Source: Parietaria judaica
Taxonomy: Eukaryota; Streptophyta; Magnoliopsida; Rosales; Urticaceae
Assembly (NCBI GenBank): GCA_954871525.1
Contig: OX940868.1
Span: forward strand, 24,237,056-24,301,055
DNA: 64,000 bases
Direction of reading: 5' to 3'
The notes beneath the pieces were generated by a model. It had not been told where the DNA came from. It was given only the letters and a program-made list of their open reading frames with translations, and did not search any database. Of the stretch, positions 49,201-60,255 are shown in pieces. The position numbers were made by a program, and so were the translations under genes. The first letter of the stretch is position 1, and each line of letters opens with the position of its first letter.

Positions 49201-50632
49201 CGCGAATTTCAATAAAAATAGAACTGGTTTTTCTCCGAGAACCGGTACCAGCCAGTAAAAAAGGGTATCCCGGAGCGGTAAAAAAATTCTAGTTTATATA
49301 TGTATATAAAAAAATATATATTCTTAAAAAAAAAGTACAAATTAAAAATACTGGTTTTTAATGAGTAGCAGTAATTGGGAAATTTTAAGCGGATGATAAT
49401 TCTTGAATTTCCATCTGTAAATCCTTTGTGATCAGGGAAAAGCGAACTGCACTTAGACTGGCGGGCACGGTTCAATATATGCTTGGGAACAGCAAAAGGA
49501 CTTGCTTATCTGCATGAAGAATCGAGGCCAAGGGTTATACATCGAGACGTCAAAGCTAGTAATATATTGCTTGATGAGACTCTTTCTCCTAAACTATCGG
49601 ATTTTGGATTGGCAAAGCTCTACGACGAGAATAAAACTCATATGAGTACCCGAGTTGCAGGGACAATGTAAGTTCTTTTAGCAGTTGTTCTTATTATATA
49701 GATTTTTTTATTAGATAGCGCCAACACACGCTGTTTTCGTCTTGCAGAGGCTATCTAGCGCCAGAGTATGCGCTGCGCGGGCAGCTAACAGAAAAAGCCG
49801 ATGTTTTTGGTTTTGGCATCGTTGCTTTGGAGGTTCTCAGCGGGAAACCGAACATCATTAACACTCAAGATGGTGAAGCCATGTATCTCCTTGAATTGGT
49901 AAAGAAAAAGAAACCATAGCTCTTTAAAATATCTAAATTATTAATTGACACCAGAAACGCTTCCTTCAGTTTTCTCAGTTCTCTCTTTAATTTTTCATAT
50001 TACACAACTTTATCATGGAATAAAGTCATTACTTAATTATTTACCTAAGTAAGAACTAAAATTATATTTTCCCATAAAAAGATCATGAAGATAATGATAT
50101 ATATTAATTTAAGTATAAAAAAGGTGTTTTTTTCTAAAATGAGAACTCAGTAGCCAAAGTGCAGAAAAATGAAAATTCGGCTAGCAAAATGCACGAAAAT
50201 AGAAGTTTGTTAAGGACTGTGCACGAATGAATGAAATTCAAAAGGGATTGCCACTAATTACTTAATTTTTTTACTCTAAATTTCCAGGCATGGACCTTAC
50301 ATGATAACGATCGAAGTTTTGGGCTCGTGGATCCACGTTTGGCAGAATTTGACGAGCACGAAGTAATGAAATTGATCCGTGTGGCACTTCTATGCACTCA
50401 GGCTTCATCAACGTTGCGGCCAACAATGTCAAACGTTGTGGCCATGCTTTCCGGGGATTCCGAGATAGAGACAACTATTTTGAGGCCGGGCTACTTAACA
50501 GAATTGGGCTGCAGAAATATTCAAGATGACAATGCAACAGCTCCGGCACCTGTACGGCATGATCCGATGTTCCCTTCCCCTTACAGCGTGGCGGAACTAC
50601 CGCACAGCGACATCATCACCGAAGGAAGGTGA
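43243..50632 (+). CDS. LRR-malectin receptor-like kinase D (LRR VIII-2), complete
   Basis: 24 exons, 1014 aa. Exons: 43243-43363, 43726-43909, 44252-44323, 44464-44535, 44951-45022, 45225-45296, 45493-45564, 45666-45737, 45813-45884, 45968-46039, 46169-46240, 46327-46398, 46502-46567, 46683-46745, 46857-46901, 47004-47065, 47153-47529, 47807-48002, 48341-48493, 48644-48762, 48864-49074, 49436-49667, 49748-49898, 50288-50632. Signal peptide [21 protein letters not shown]-cap; LRRs to about residue 420; malectin-like to 611; [22 protein letters not shown]; kinase from about 663 with [23 protein letters not shown] and DFG intact. The malectin exon is 377 nt against 383 in B and [11 protein letters not shown] replaces the family's [12 protein letters not shown], losing two residues and gaining a Cys. 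The tail ends [10 protein letters not shown]. Intron 21 carries CCGGTACC-rich debris. Confidence 0.93.
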
Positions 50633-50932
50633 AAACTGACAGCCTTAGTTTCAATATTTTTACTCGTGTTCTTCTTCAGATCGATGTTTATACATGTCGA
50701 GTTGATCCGGGTATTTGCCAAACTAATTCCATTTTTTCGCTTTCTGGGAACCATATTGTGGTCCATATAATTTGTCATCATGTTCTGAGAGGGTTCAAAT
50801 TTTTGGCCCCGAAGCCTGGTTTTGGCTCGATTCAGTCCAAAAATCGTGCCTTTATATAGAAAAAAGGGGGAATCTGGATTCACTCTAAGCTTGAAAGCTT
50901 CAATATCCAATACTCAACACTACTTATACATT

Positions 50933-50965
<33 letters not shown>

Positions 50966-51188
50966 TATATATGTATTGACAACATCCTCTTACGCAATCA
51001 AAAACAGTACTCGCTCTCACCATACTTACTTACATCCAACTCAAACTTCTGTTTAGACTTCTGATTAAATACATTTCTAATGTATATATATAGATATATA
51101 AATATATGTCTATATATGGTATATCACTCACATACCCAATGCCGAGCTCACGCAAAGCAGATCACGTAAATCTCTCTGTGACCAGACC
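50633..51188. other. Convergent spacer between kinase D and PR-1-like gene
   Basis: 3' regions of two genes pointing at each other. It contains a TATG/TATATG microsatellite (about 50932-50977) and a TATATA run (51078-51115). No gene seen. Confidence 0.45.
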
Positions 51189-51755
51189 TCAAAAGGGTCT
51201 CTGGCCAATGACATTCCCATGCGGATCGTAGTTGCAGGAGATGAAAGTGTCGCCGTTGAAGCAAGTGACCTTAGCGCAGCCAACCCGCTGGCTGCGCCGC
51301 CAGACGATCTGCGTGTAATGCAGGCACTCGTTGTAAACGCACGAGTTCGAGTAGTAGTCATAGTACCGTCTCTCGTTGGCCCAATCTGTCACAGCGTCGC
51401 CGGGGGTCCAGTCGCCTCCGCCGCCCCAGAAGAGATTCTCGCCGTAGTCGCCTCCGGAGTGGGCCAACGCGCAGTCGCCCCGCCGGCTGTCGGCCCACCA
51501 GTACGCGTAGTTGGCGAGCCTCCGGCTCCATCGAAGAGGAGGGAGGCCAAGTTGAGATCTCACAATGTTATGAGGAGTTAAAAACTGGGTGATTGTGTTG
51601 TACTGTGAAGTGCTTAGTTGGGTGTTTGAGGGAATTGGGTTTGTTGGGAGTGAGAGAGTGTGAGAGTTAAGTGAGGAAAATGTGATGAAAGTGAGTAAAA
51701 TCTTGAGTGAAGGTGAGACTCTTTTGGTCTTCATTATTGGCAAGAGAGGAAACAT
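51189..51755 (-). CDS. PR-1-like secreted CAP-domain protein
   Basis: Intronless, 188 aa from the first ATG (51755); a second in-frame ATG at 51734 gives 181 aa and starts nearer the hydrophobic signal core (LKILLTFITFSSL). A TATTTATA motif near 51797-51806 would leave a very short leader before the first ATG, so the second start is credible. The CAP domain is complete: His62 in TPHNIVR, ENLFWG (Glu106), HYTQIVW (His146), and six cysteines (95, 139, 144, 160, 165, 174) for the usual three disulfides. It ends CNYDPHGNVIGQRPF, matching the PR-1 C-terminal motif from which CAPE peptides are cut in tomato PR-1b. PR-1 family members are apoplastic, bind sterols and mark salicylate-type defence. 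Convergent with kinase D. Confidence 0.92.
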   Translation of the reverse strand: MFPLLPIMKTKRVSPSLKILLTFITFSSLNSHTLSLPTNPIPSNTQLSTSQYNTITQFLTPHNIVRSQLGLPPLRWSRRLANYAYWWADSRRGDCALAHSGGDYGENLFWGGGGDWTPGDAVTDWANERRYYDYYSNSCVYNECLHYTQIVWRRSQRVGCAKVTCFNGDTFISCNYDPHGNVIGQRPF

Positions 51756-54697
51756 AATGTGGTGTTTTGATGATGGAAAAATGAGAGATTTTATTGGTAT
51801 AAATAGAGAAGGTGATATGTTTGGTGTGTTTATTATTGCCTTTTTAGGTTATTAAAATCCCAAGTGAAGATGAGGCCTCAATCTTGATCTTTGTGAGGAG
51901 GGGAGGGAAAAAAATGTGGCTTTTTTTTTTTTTTTTTTTTGGGAAGTTTTCATTAGGGGCTATAGTTTTTTTGGTATAATTAGAGAAAATGATGCGTTCT
52001 GATTTTTTTAATATTACTTTTATTTTATTTTAAGGTGATAAGTGTGAAATTTTTAACCCTACACCCTTTTCGGTCCAAAATTGGGCATTCATAATAATAA
52101 TAATAATAAAAAAACTAAGCATTGAAACCAGGATGGAGTAGATGCTCTAAAAAATCGGACTAGCCTGGCTTTCAAATTGATTTTTTTAATTTTCTATAAT
52201 TGATTTTATCATCATTTTGATGAATTATAGTTCTATTTTAGGCTTAAATCGTGGACTATTTAAACTTTCGACTTCTATACTACGATATGATGTATTTACT
52301 TCCAAGAAACTAAATTTTAAAACATATTTTCAAAACTTAAGCTTAGTTTGATTTATTTTTTTTGGGTTTTTTATGACCGAGAAAAAATGCGTTACAGCCG
52401 TTTCCCGGTCCTTGTACCAGCTCTTTTAGGTGGCATGATTGAAATGTCAGGTGAAAATGAGGCATCAATCTTGTTTACATGGAATAGTAAGATTCTGTTT
52501 GTTTGAAAGCTTGGAGATGGAACAAAGAGAGAATTTGCATGGGTATGATTAGAGAAGATGGTGTGTTTTTAATGTGGCATGGGGTGGTAAGGAATCATTT
52601 CACATGTTTGAGGGCCAGATTTAAAGAAAATTGAGGTGTTGAAGCATGTTATGGAATTTGAAGAGTAGGTCCCAAAAAGAAAGAGAACTATAAAGTGGGT
52701 TTATTTATGTATTGTTTTGTATCATTTATCAACTTCCACAACTGCTTGCAATCAATGAATTTGCATGAGTGTCAATTCAACCAAAATTGCAGTTAATGTC
52801 TATGGAGTGGGGATTTGGTGAAGATTTTCCTTATAGAATAGGAAGGGGTAAAAAAATATTTGTGTCAGATGGGAACTGGGAAGGATTCAAGGTTTAAAAA
52901 GGTGTAAACCAGTGTCGATGCGTTTTCCGGTTGCCTCACGACACGAGGTGTAGGTAAATTTTGAGGCGTAAAATTCAAATACACGAAAAAAATCATAAAA
53001 TATTATATATCTTATAGAATTAATAATAAAGAAGACATATTTCTACACAAAGTAGAAAAAAAAACACTACATAAAGTATTAAAATCATAAGATATTTTAG
53101 GATTTTAGCGATTTTACGCGATGAGTGAGAGATAGAAATAAAGATAAATTGGACTTTCAGTTTTTTTACTCAAATTTTAGTAACTTAAAAAAACTGAAAT
53201 AAAAAGAATGATAATCACACGAGATCACTTGGCTCCATTATTCATCAAAAATTTCTACTCCAAAGTTGTGGCTCCATTATTTATCTTTCTACGCGTCGTT
53301 TCTAGGTGCAGCTCGTGCATACCCTCACTTCTACGTAAACTCCAGTCCTATGTACAACGATAACACTAATGATCACACGATCATAAAATTACATATTCTC
53401 AAAATATTCCGAGCTCTCTAGCATTACCTTTTTTTTTTTTTTTTATCACAAGATGTTCTCTCTCAAATTGTTACTAGCACCATAGCTTTAATTACATATT
53501 TATACAAGGAGTACCCAATAATGCTGAGCCATGTGTAAAACTGATTCTTGAATTCGTACATGACTCTCCTCATAACTATCTCATTAGTTTATAAGATGGT
53601 TATTTTTTGAGAGATAGAATTCAGAGATGTGTAAGTATTACTTGGTATAGTGCAAGTACATCAAAAACTATACAAAAATGTGAAATAACATACCCAAGAA
53701 AGATTAATGTTAAATGGCCAACGAGTATAAGAGGCTATTTATTATAACACAGTTGCAACAACTTATAGTGAAATTGTTATCAACTTTAATGCATACCACA
53801 CACACCATTTAGTGAAACAACTAATTAATATATACACTTTGATGTTGATTTATCATTTATACAATATATATATATATATTATAATTACAATTAATTTATT
53901 TCTCAATGTTTCACGAAGGCCCAATGGACTTGGCCCATTGATCAACCTACAGGATGACTTGGCCCATTGATCAACTCGACGACATTCAAAACTAAAGATC
54001 CAAGGCTAGCACAAATAGAACCTACAAATATATGTATAATTGTAATTTGTTTCTTTTAATTGCTTTTCAAAAGTGAAAAGATTAAAAAAAAAGTAAAAAA
54101 AAAAAAGTATTGAAATAAATCATAAAAGGTAATTAACTACACACGGAAAAATGTAAAAACTTGATTCTTCAAAAAGCATGTGACAGTAGCATTAGAGGGT
54201 TGTTTTTATTTCCCTCAAAAAACAAAAGAAGTTGTTTTTATTTTTATTTTTATGTGAAGAACTTCTATTTTTTTTATTAAACTATAATTTGAATCAAAGT
54301 TTATCAAACACTTCCATATACATATCAAGATTTAATCAAATATTAGACATATAATGATATTCTATTCCCTCAAATTTTTCCTAAACATAAATAGATTAGG
54401 ATAAGCATAATGCAATCACATATATTATCAAGATTTAAATAAACTATCTACCATTGTAAATAATAATGAACTACACTCGAAACATGAAACCCGAGTAGAG
54501 AAAAACGAACTGATCACTGTAGTATTTCTTCCAGAATCAGAAGTCCGGTTCCGTATAGAAAAAATATTTTTTAATTATAAGATATTAATATTATACATCC
54601 CAATTCCAAATCACAGACAACAATAAACCATTTATGTCAACAACAAAAAAAAATTACTATAGAAACAACATTTAACTGTATAAGAGTATAAAAAATC
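51756..54697. other. Intergenic DNA, AT-rich
   Basis: No supportable gene over about 2.9 kb. Contents: the PR-1 promoter, a poly-T run (51920-51941), an ATA microsatellite (52090-52108), a possible transposon scrap near 52910-52970 (GTTGCCTCACGACACGAGG), and a 20-bp direct repeat GACTTGGCCCATTGATCAAC at 53927 and 53956. Confidence 0.4.
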
Positions 54698-54907
54698 CTA
54701 GACATTGGAAGCGTTGTCCGGTTTGGACTGAGGCAGCGGCGGAGAAGGGGGCGTCTTGGCACCCGGTGGCGGTGTCGGGACGCCGTAGACCTGAGCGTTG
54801 GTGCGCACGTCCTGTCGGCCCCTTGCGCGGCCGAAGAAGTAGCAGCCGAAGCCCAGCGCGAAGCAGAAAATGATGAAAGGCAGAGAAATCACCACAATCA
54901 TCCCCAT
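54698..54907 (-). CDS. Small single-pass membrane protein (69 aa), unknown function
   Basis: Starts at the ATG on 54907 (MGMIVVISLPFIIF). The frame is open further upstream, but this ATG sits directly before an N-terminal membrane helix (about residues 3-26, ending GFGCYFFG). Next comes a basic stretch, RARGRQDVRTNAQVYGVP, and a Pro-rich tail (PTPPPGAKTPPSPPLPQ). I recall similar short plant proteins with a helix, a GRxxGRxDxRTNxQ(V/I)(Y/F)G segment and a Pro tail annotated only as transmembrane protein; this needs a search. The GC-rich codons against an AT-rich background support a real gene. Predicted topology: short lumenal or outside N-terminus, cytosolic basic tail. Confidence 0.65.
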   Translation of the reverse strand: MGMIVVISLPFIIFCFALGFGCYFFGRARGRQDVRTNAQVYGVPTPPPGAKTPPSPPLPQSKPDNASNV

Positions 54908-56088
54908 AATTGTAATCTTTGACTTGCTCAGAGAGAGAGAGATTAATACATAGATGGAGAAGAAGGTTCCGGAGAAATGGTGATTCTTTGGACACAGATG
55001 AGAAGAGTTCATAAATAAAGGAAAGGCGTAACGTTCAAGTTGCAACGGTCACTTTTTCTGTTGGCCAATAGGAATGAGTGAGCTTTTGGTCTCTTTCCAC
55101 GTGCTTCTAGTATGGTCTCATTCATATTTTAACGGAATCAAGTTTGAGTTCATTAGTCGTCGAAAATAAACACTGTGTACATAATCCGCAGCCAATCAAA
55201 TATTAAGTACATTAGCCGCAGTCTACCCTTTAATACTAATGTGGCATATACTCATTTTTTTTAGTAAATTAATTTCTCAATATTAATTAGTTATTGTGGG
55301 AAATACATTTGAACAATTCTTTAAAGTGCCCCAAAATTTCACGGTAAGTTCCATATTTAATTTCTTAGTGATGAAAGTGTCCAATTGTAAAAAATTGTCG
55401 ATATTGGAACATTTTGAATGATTTTAACAAAAATATTAACATGCAATTATAAGAGCTGAAACCAGGTCCATTACTCATTTTTAATTCATTACCCGGAGTC
55501 CGATCACAAGTATTATGATTTTTGGGCCAAAAACCGGAACCATGAAAAAGTTACCCAGATTATGGGTACTCGGTTTTCTAGGTTTTGGACCCAAATTCGA
55601 AACCAGATTCAGTTCTACAATATGGATCTAGATCTAAAATTTTGTTTTCTTTCTATAATTTTTTTTACAATGACTATATTAGAGTAAATTTCTTATCATT
55701 TTTTATTGAAAAAAAGATACCTTCATATTTTGTAATTAAAAAAAAATCTCATAAATATTTTTAATTAAAAAAACCGTCATATTTTCTTTTTAATTTTTTT
55801 TTCAAGTTTTCTTGCCCAAGACCTCGAAATGGTTGGGTTGGCCTGACCCCGAGGTGGGCGCCAATCTGCTGACCCAAGAATTGATCGTCCAATCACGTAG
55901 TGACATGCATGATCTCCGCTCTTAGATTTGTTTCGCTTTTGGTATGGACAAGTACTCTTGTTAGAGTTAACTTGAATTGCTGACGATAAATAAAAGTAAA
56001 CGATGAAACATGTAAGAGAGACCTGGATATTTTAAAGAGGTTCACATGTTTGATGATTGGTACGTTCTCTGTTGTTTATTGATTTTCA
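54908..56088. other. Intergenic DNA
   Basis: No gene seen. A segment near 55480-55620 with GGAACC and GGGTAC-type words resembles the CCGG-rich debris elsewhere. AGTACAAA at 56089-56096 is the left target duplication of the hAT element. Confidence 0.4.
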
Positions 56089-56460
56089 AGTACAAATAGT
56101 CCCCGAAATGTGGATCCGGTTTAAAACCCGGATCCACATTAAAAAAAAAAAAAAACGGACCCGGAACTATCCGGATCCGGATAAAGTCGGAACCGGATAG
56201 ATCCGGTTCCGGGTTTTTAAAATTAAATAAAAAAAATAGTGGCTTTAGATCTGAGCCGTTGGATCAAACCGATCAACGGCTCAGATCAGAGAGCCGTTGG
56301 AGAAGGGACAGGTTTTGCAGGGACTGCGGCAAAAGTACATGCCACGCGACAGCCTGCAGGGAGCCGTTGGGAGCAACAGCTATATTGCCTCGGGGTCCCC
56401 AAAAAATGACCGTTGCGCCTTTATTACACCCTCTTTCTCGAATTTCTTCACCATTTTCCC

Positions 56461-56468
56461 TATAAATA
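56461..56468 (+). promoter_or_regulatory. TATA box of the hAT transposase gene
   Basis: TATAAATA inside the element, about 290 bp before the transposase ATG, followed by a CT-rich leader (56475-56540). Confidence 0.5.
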
Positions 56469-56759
56469 CCTCATCCCACTCTCATTTTTTTCATACAACA
56501 TCTTCTCTTCATCTCAATCTCTCCCAAACTCTCTCAAGCTCTCATACTTGCGATTTTAGTCTATAGTTTAGCTACTTTATAGTTATTTAAATACTCTCTA
56601 TTTTTAGTGTAATACATTGTTTAGGTATTTTAGTTGTTATTAGTTTAGTTTATATAGTTGTTATTATTGTTAGTTGTTATTATTATTAGTATTAGGTATT
56701 TATTTTAGTTGTTATTATTAGTGTTATATAGTTTTAATCTAGCTTAATTTATCGTTAAT

Positions 56760-59700
56760 ATGTCGAGTGGCAACAACCGTTCTCGAGGACGTCCCGATGT
56801 CCGAGGAAAAGGGCGGGCTACTATTCCGTCGCCGAGGTCGATTAATAGCGGGACGACTTTTAGTCAACATAATTATAATGTCGGTGTTATGAATCAACAC
56901 ATGTTCCACTTCCCGGTTCTTCTAGCCAACCGTTACTGGCACATCCTCAATATGTTGCCGGTGGCGTCAGGCCGAACCAACAATTGTTATTTTCTCAAGG
57001 TCACGGCGGTCTTTATATTAACTTACTCAATTATCAAGGTACAAATCTTCCGGAATGGCACAGCCTTAGCAACGAGCAACAACAATAATATCAAGCACAA
57101 TACCAACAACTAGCGAATCAAGCCCACGGAAGCGAGGTAAAAATCGAGTTTAATTTGTGATATTAATTTGTTAGATAATAAATAAAAATATTAATTTTTG
57201 TGATAAATATTAATTCTTGAAAATCTTAGTATGCTCTGTGGTTGCGATTTCGACTGATCTTCCACATCAGAAACGATTTTCTTGAGATTGTTTGTTAGTT
57301 AATAATCATTTAATCATATTTGCCTAATTTGTTTAATTATTTAATAATTATTTAAATTATTTAATCATACTAGTTAAATTAGTTAGTTAATTAATTAATC
57401 ACACGTCTCTTGAAAGTCTTAGTATGCTCTGTGGTTGCGATTCCGACTGATCTTCCACATAAGAAACGATTTTCTTGAGATTTAATAATCAATTAATCAT
57501 TTAATCATATTAGTTTAATTAAACTTTAAATGGTTTCTTAAATAAGTTAAAAAAATTTAAAAAGGCATTTTCTATGTGTGGTAATAATTATAAAGTTCTT
57601 ATTAGATTATGTTGTCTTAGAAAGATTGGTTTTTAAATAAGGTTTCTTTTGCAATCTTCTCCAAGCTAGCCTGGGAACCTCGGGGAGTTCTGTCTAGAAA
57701 AGCTTGGGCCTAAAGTGAGATCATAGCATCCTTTCCAGTCGATCTGGCCTTGGAATCTCGGGGAGTTCCGTCTAAAAGAGCTTGATAATTATTTTCACAC
57801 ATAAAAAATACCATTTTTAATTTTGTTAACTTTTTTAATTAGCTATTAAATTCATACGATTAATATTAATATTTCCATGTTAAATTAATATTAATATTCC
57901 ATTACTTTTTTAGGAAAATAGGTCGAGGAACCATTCCAACGACGTCGACCTCGACGATGATAAGGACGACGATGCGGATGACCCGAATCAAGGCGATGAC
58001 GCCGACGTCGCCGAGGAGGAGGAGGTTCTGGGAGCTAGCGGTCTGCCCCCGCATCCGCCGCCGAGGAAGCGAAAGAAATTAACGGGTTTGGTGTGGCAGA
58101 ACGATTTCCGGGCCGAGTATAGATACAACCACTCCACCGGTTTGGAAGACAAGTACGGAATTTGCATCCACTGCGGAAAAGAATTCAAGGCCCATCCGAA
58201 GAACAACGGCAACTCCCGCCTACTAAAGCACGCCGAGCGGTGCAAAAGGTTACAGCGGGAGCAAGAGGTAAGTCGTCTATCCGATGAAATATATAGGGAA
58301 GCTGTGGCTGAGTGGGTTATACGTGATGGTTTGCCTATATCGGCGCCCGAGGGCGAAGGTTTTAATAGAATGATGATGAAGTTGGCACCGATAAACTATA
58401 GGGAAATTACGTATTATATAACCCACGAAACGATTCTAAAATTTTATGAAAAGCAAAGGGCCGATTTACAAGAAATGTTCCAACGATCTTCTTACAAATT
58501 TTCTTTAACGTCGGATTGTTGGAAAGGCCATGCTAATGATGATTATATTACCGTCGTAGCTCATTTTATTAATGATCAATGGAGTATGGAAAAGCGCATT
58601 ATGAGTTTTAAGCCGATGAGGGTTAGGCACACATCAGTAAACCTAGCCGAGGCTATCATAGAGGTTTTGTCGCATTGTATCTCAAGGATAGAGTTTTTTC
58701 TATTACGTTAGATAACGCTAGTGCGCATGACGGTGCCGTAGAAATAATGAAGGAAAGTTTGACCAATCTTAGGGATAGTCATTTTCATCAAAGGTGTGCA
58801 TGTCATATTATTAACTTGATTGTTCAATCTGGTATGAGTGTTATTTTCGATAGTATAGCAAAAATAAGGAACGTTATTATATTTATCCGATCATCTACGC
58901 AGCGTACAATTTCTTGGGAAGATTGTAGCAGGGCTAACAATTACAGGGTTAGAACGTTTCAACCGGACATGCCGATCCGATGGAACTCGACTTACATGAC
59001 GTTGGATGCTGCCCTAACGTATAAGGAGCTTCTGACGAACTGGATCAACAGCCCGGAGCACGACTACCGCGAAGACATCACTGCAGAAGATTGGATAACC
59101 GCTATCCAATTCCAGGCTTTTCTTCACCTTTTTAATCAAATTACTATTGATTTATCTCACGCTTACTCACCCACGTCTCAAAGAGCTTTGCCCGCTGTAT
59201 TTGATATTTTGTGTCATTTTGAAACTGCAAAAATAAATCCTTTATTTAGCATTGTACTAACTCCTATGATTTCAAAGTTCCAGACTTATTGGAGTTCTGA
59301 AAGGCTCCCGTTTTTATATTGTGCCGCGGTTATCGTAGATCCGACGCTTAAACTTTCTCAATTGCAGGATGTCTTACAAGCGATGGAAAATATGACGGGG
59401 GAGCCCTACATGCCGGACAATTACTTCGACGCGGATCAAAATATGAAGGAACTTTACCAAGAGTACGAGCGAAGATTTACCGAGGCTGAAGATCAGATGG
59501 ATGAAACGAATCCGCAACAACAACAAACTCAGGTAATTTTTATTATAAGTTTTAATTTCTTAATTTACTCAATTAATTTCTTAATTTACTCATTTAATTT
59601 ATTAACATTCTAAATGTTTTTTTTTTCTTTTCAATATAGAGCGGATGCGGGGCTGGTTCACCATACATGTACAATCACAGGTTATTCTACAACCTTACGT

Positions 59701-60137
59701 CCCTCAGGCAAGGCGGCGGTGTCGCGTCTTCTTCAACGGGTTCACAAGAAAGCACAAGTTCAGGCTCTCGTGTTCCTGGTCGACGTCGTCGTCGCAGATT
59801 CGGCGACGAGTACGCCCGGTTCTGCAACCTTCTTCCAATACCGTGTCCGGATGAAGGCCTTGACATCCTTAAATGGTGGCACATGAACCAATCAGAGTAT
59901 CCGGTTTTATCCATGTTAGCTCGGGACATTCTCACAATCCCGGTCTCAACGGTATCATCGGAGGCGGCGTTCTCATTGGCCGGAAGGTTGTTAGAGTCTC
60001 GTCGCAAGTCAACGGCGGCAAGAATGGTCGAGATCCTTATGCTTTCGAGAGATTGGATTATGGCCAACCAGCGACAACAAGAAAACGATATGGTGGACAA
60101 AGAAATGGCGAATTACTTTGCGAATATTCAAGTGTAA
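56760..60137 (+). pseudogene. hAT transposase (BED finger, RICESLEEPER/DAYSLEEPER type), broken
   Basis: Three exons: 56760-57136, 57914-59532, 59640-60137. Exon 1 encodes a basic, Gln-rich N-terminus. Exon 2 has an acidic stretch and a BED zinc finger (W...F, CIHCGK, LLKHAERC at about 58093-58245). Next come LTSDCWKG and TLDNASAHDG with the first catalytic acids, and MPIRWNSTY. Exon 3 has the dimerisation block LDILKWWHMNQSEYPVL ... VSSEAAFS. Three lesions: a 1-nt loss near 56911-56914 (HFP, then GSSSQPLL in another frame), a TAA at 57086-57088 within a Gln run, and a second 1-nt shift near 58670-58680. Each broken exon becomes a multiple of three if one base is added. So no functional transposase is made from this copy. 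Unrelated to host genes domesticated from hAT. Confidence 0.88.
57229..57785. repeat. Direct repeats within the transposase intron
   Basis: AGTATGCTCTGTGGTTGCGA at 57229 recurs at 57420 with about 60 bp of near-identity (ends ACGATTTTCTTGAGAT). A second pair shares TCGGGGAGTT(C/T)(C/T)GTCTA (about 57679 and 57757). Both arose by local duplication inside the 777-bp intron. Confidence 0.75.
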
Positions 60138-60249
60138 TTCCTTCTTAGTTGTTATTTTTTCTTGTTGTATTACGCCTTTGTAACTTGTATTGTTTTACCA
60201 TTGTACTTGTACGTTCCTATCCGAATCCGATCTTGAGTTTGTTTTGTTG

Positions 60250-60255
60250 AATAAA
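60250..60255 (+). terminator. Candidate poly(A) signal of the hAT transposase
   Basis: AATAAA about 110 bp after the transposase stop codon, inside the element. Confidence 0.4.
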
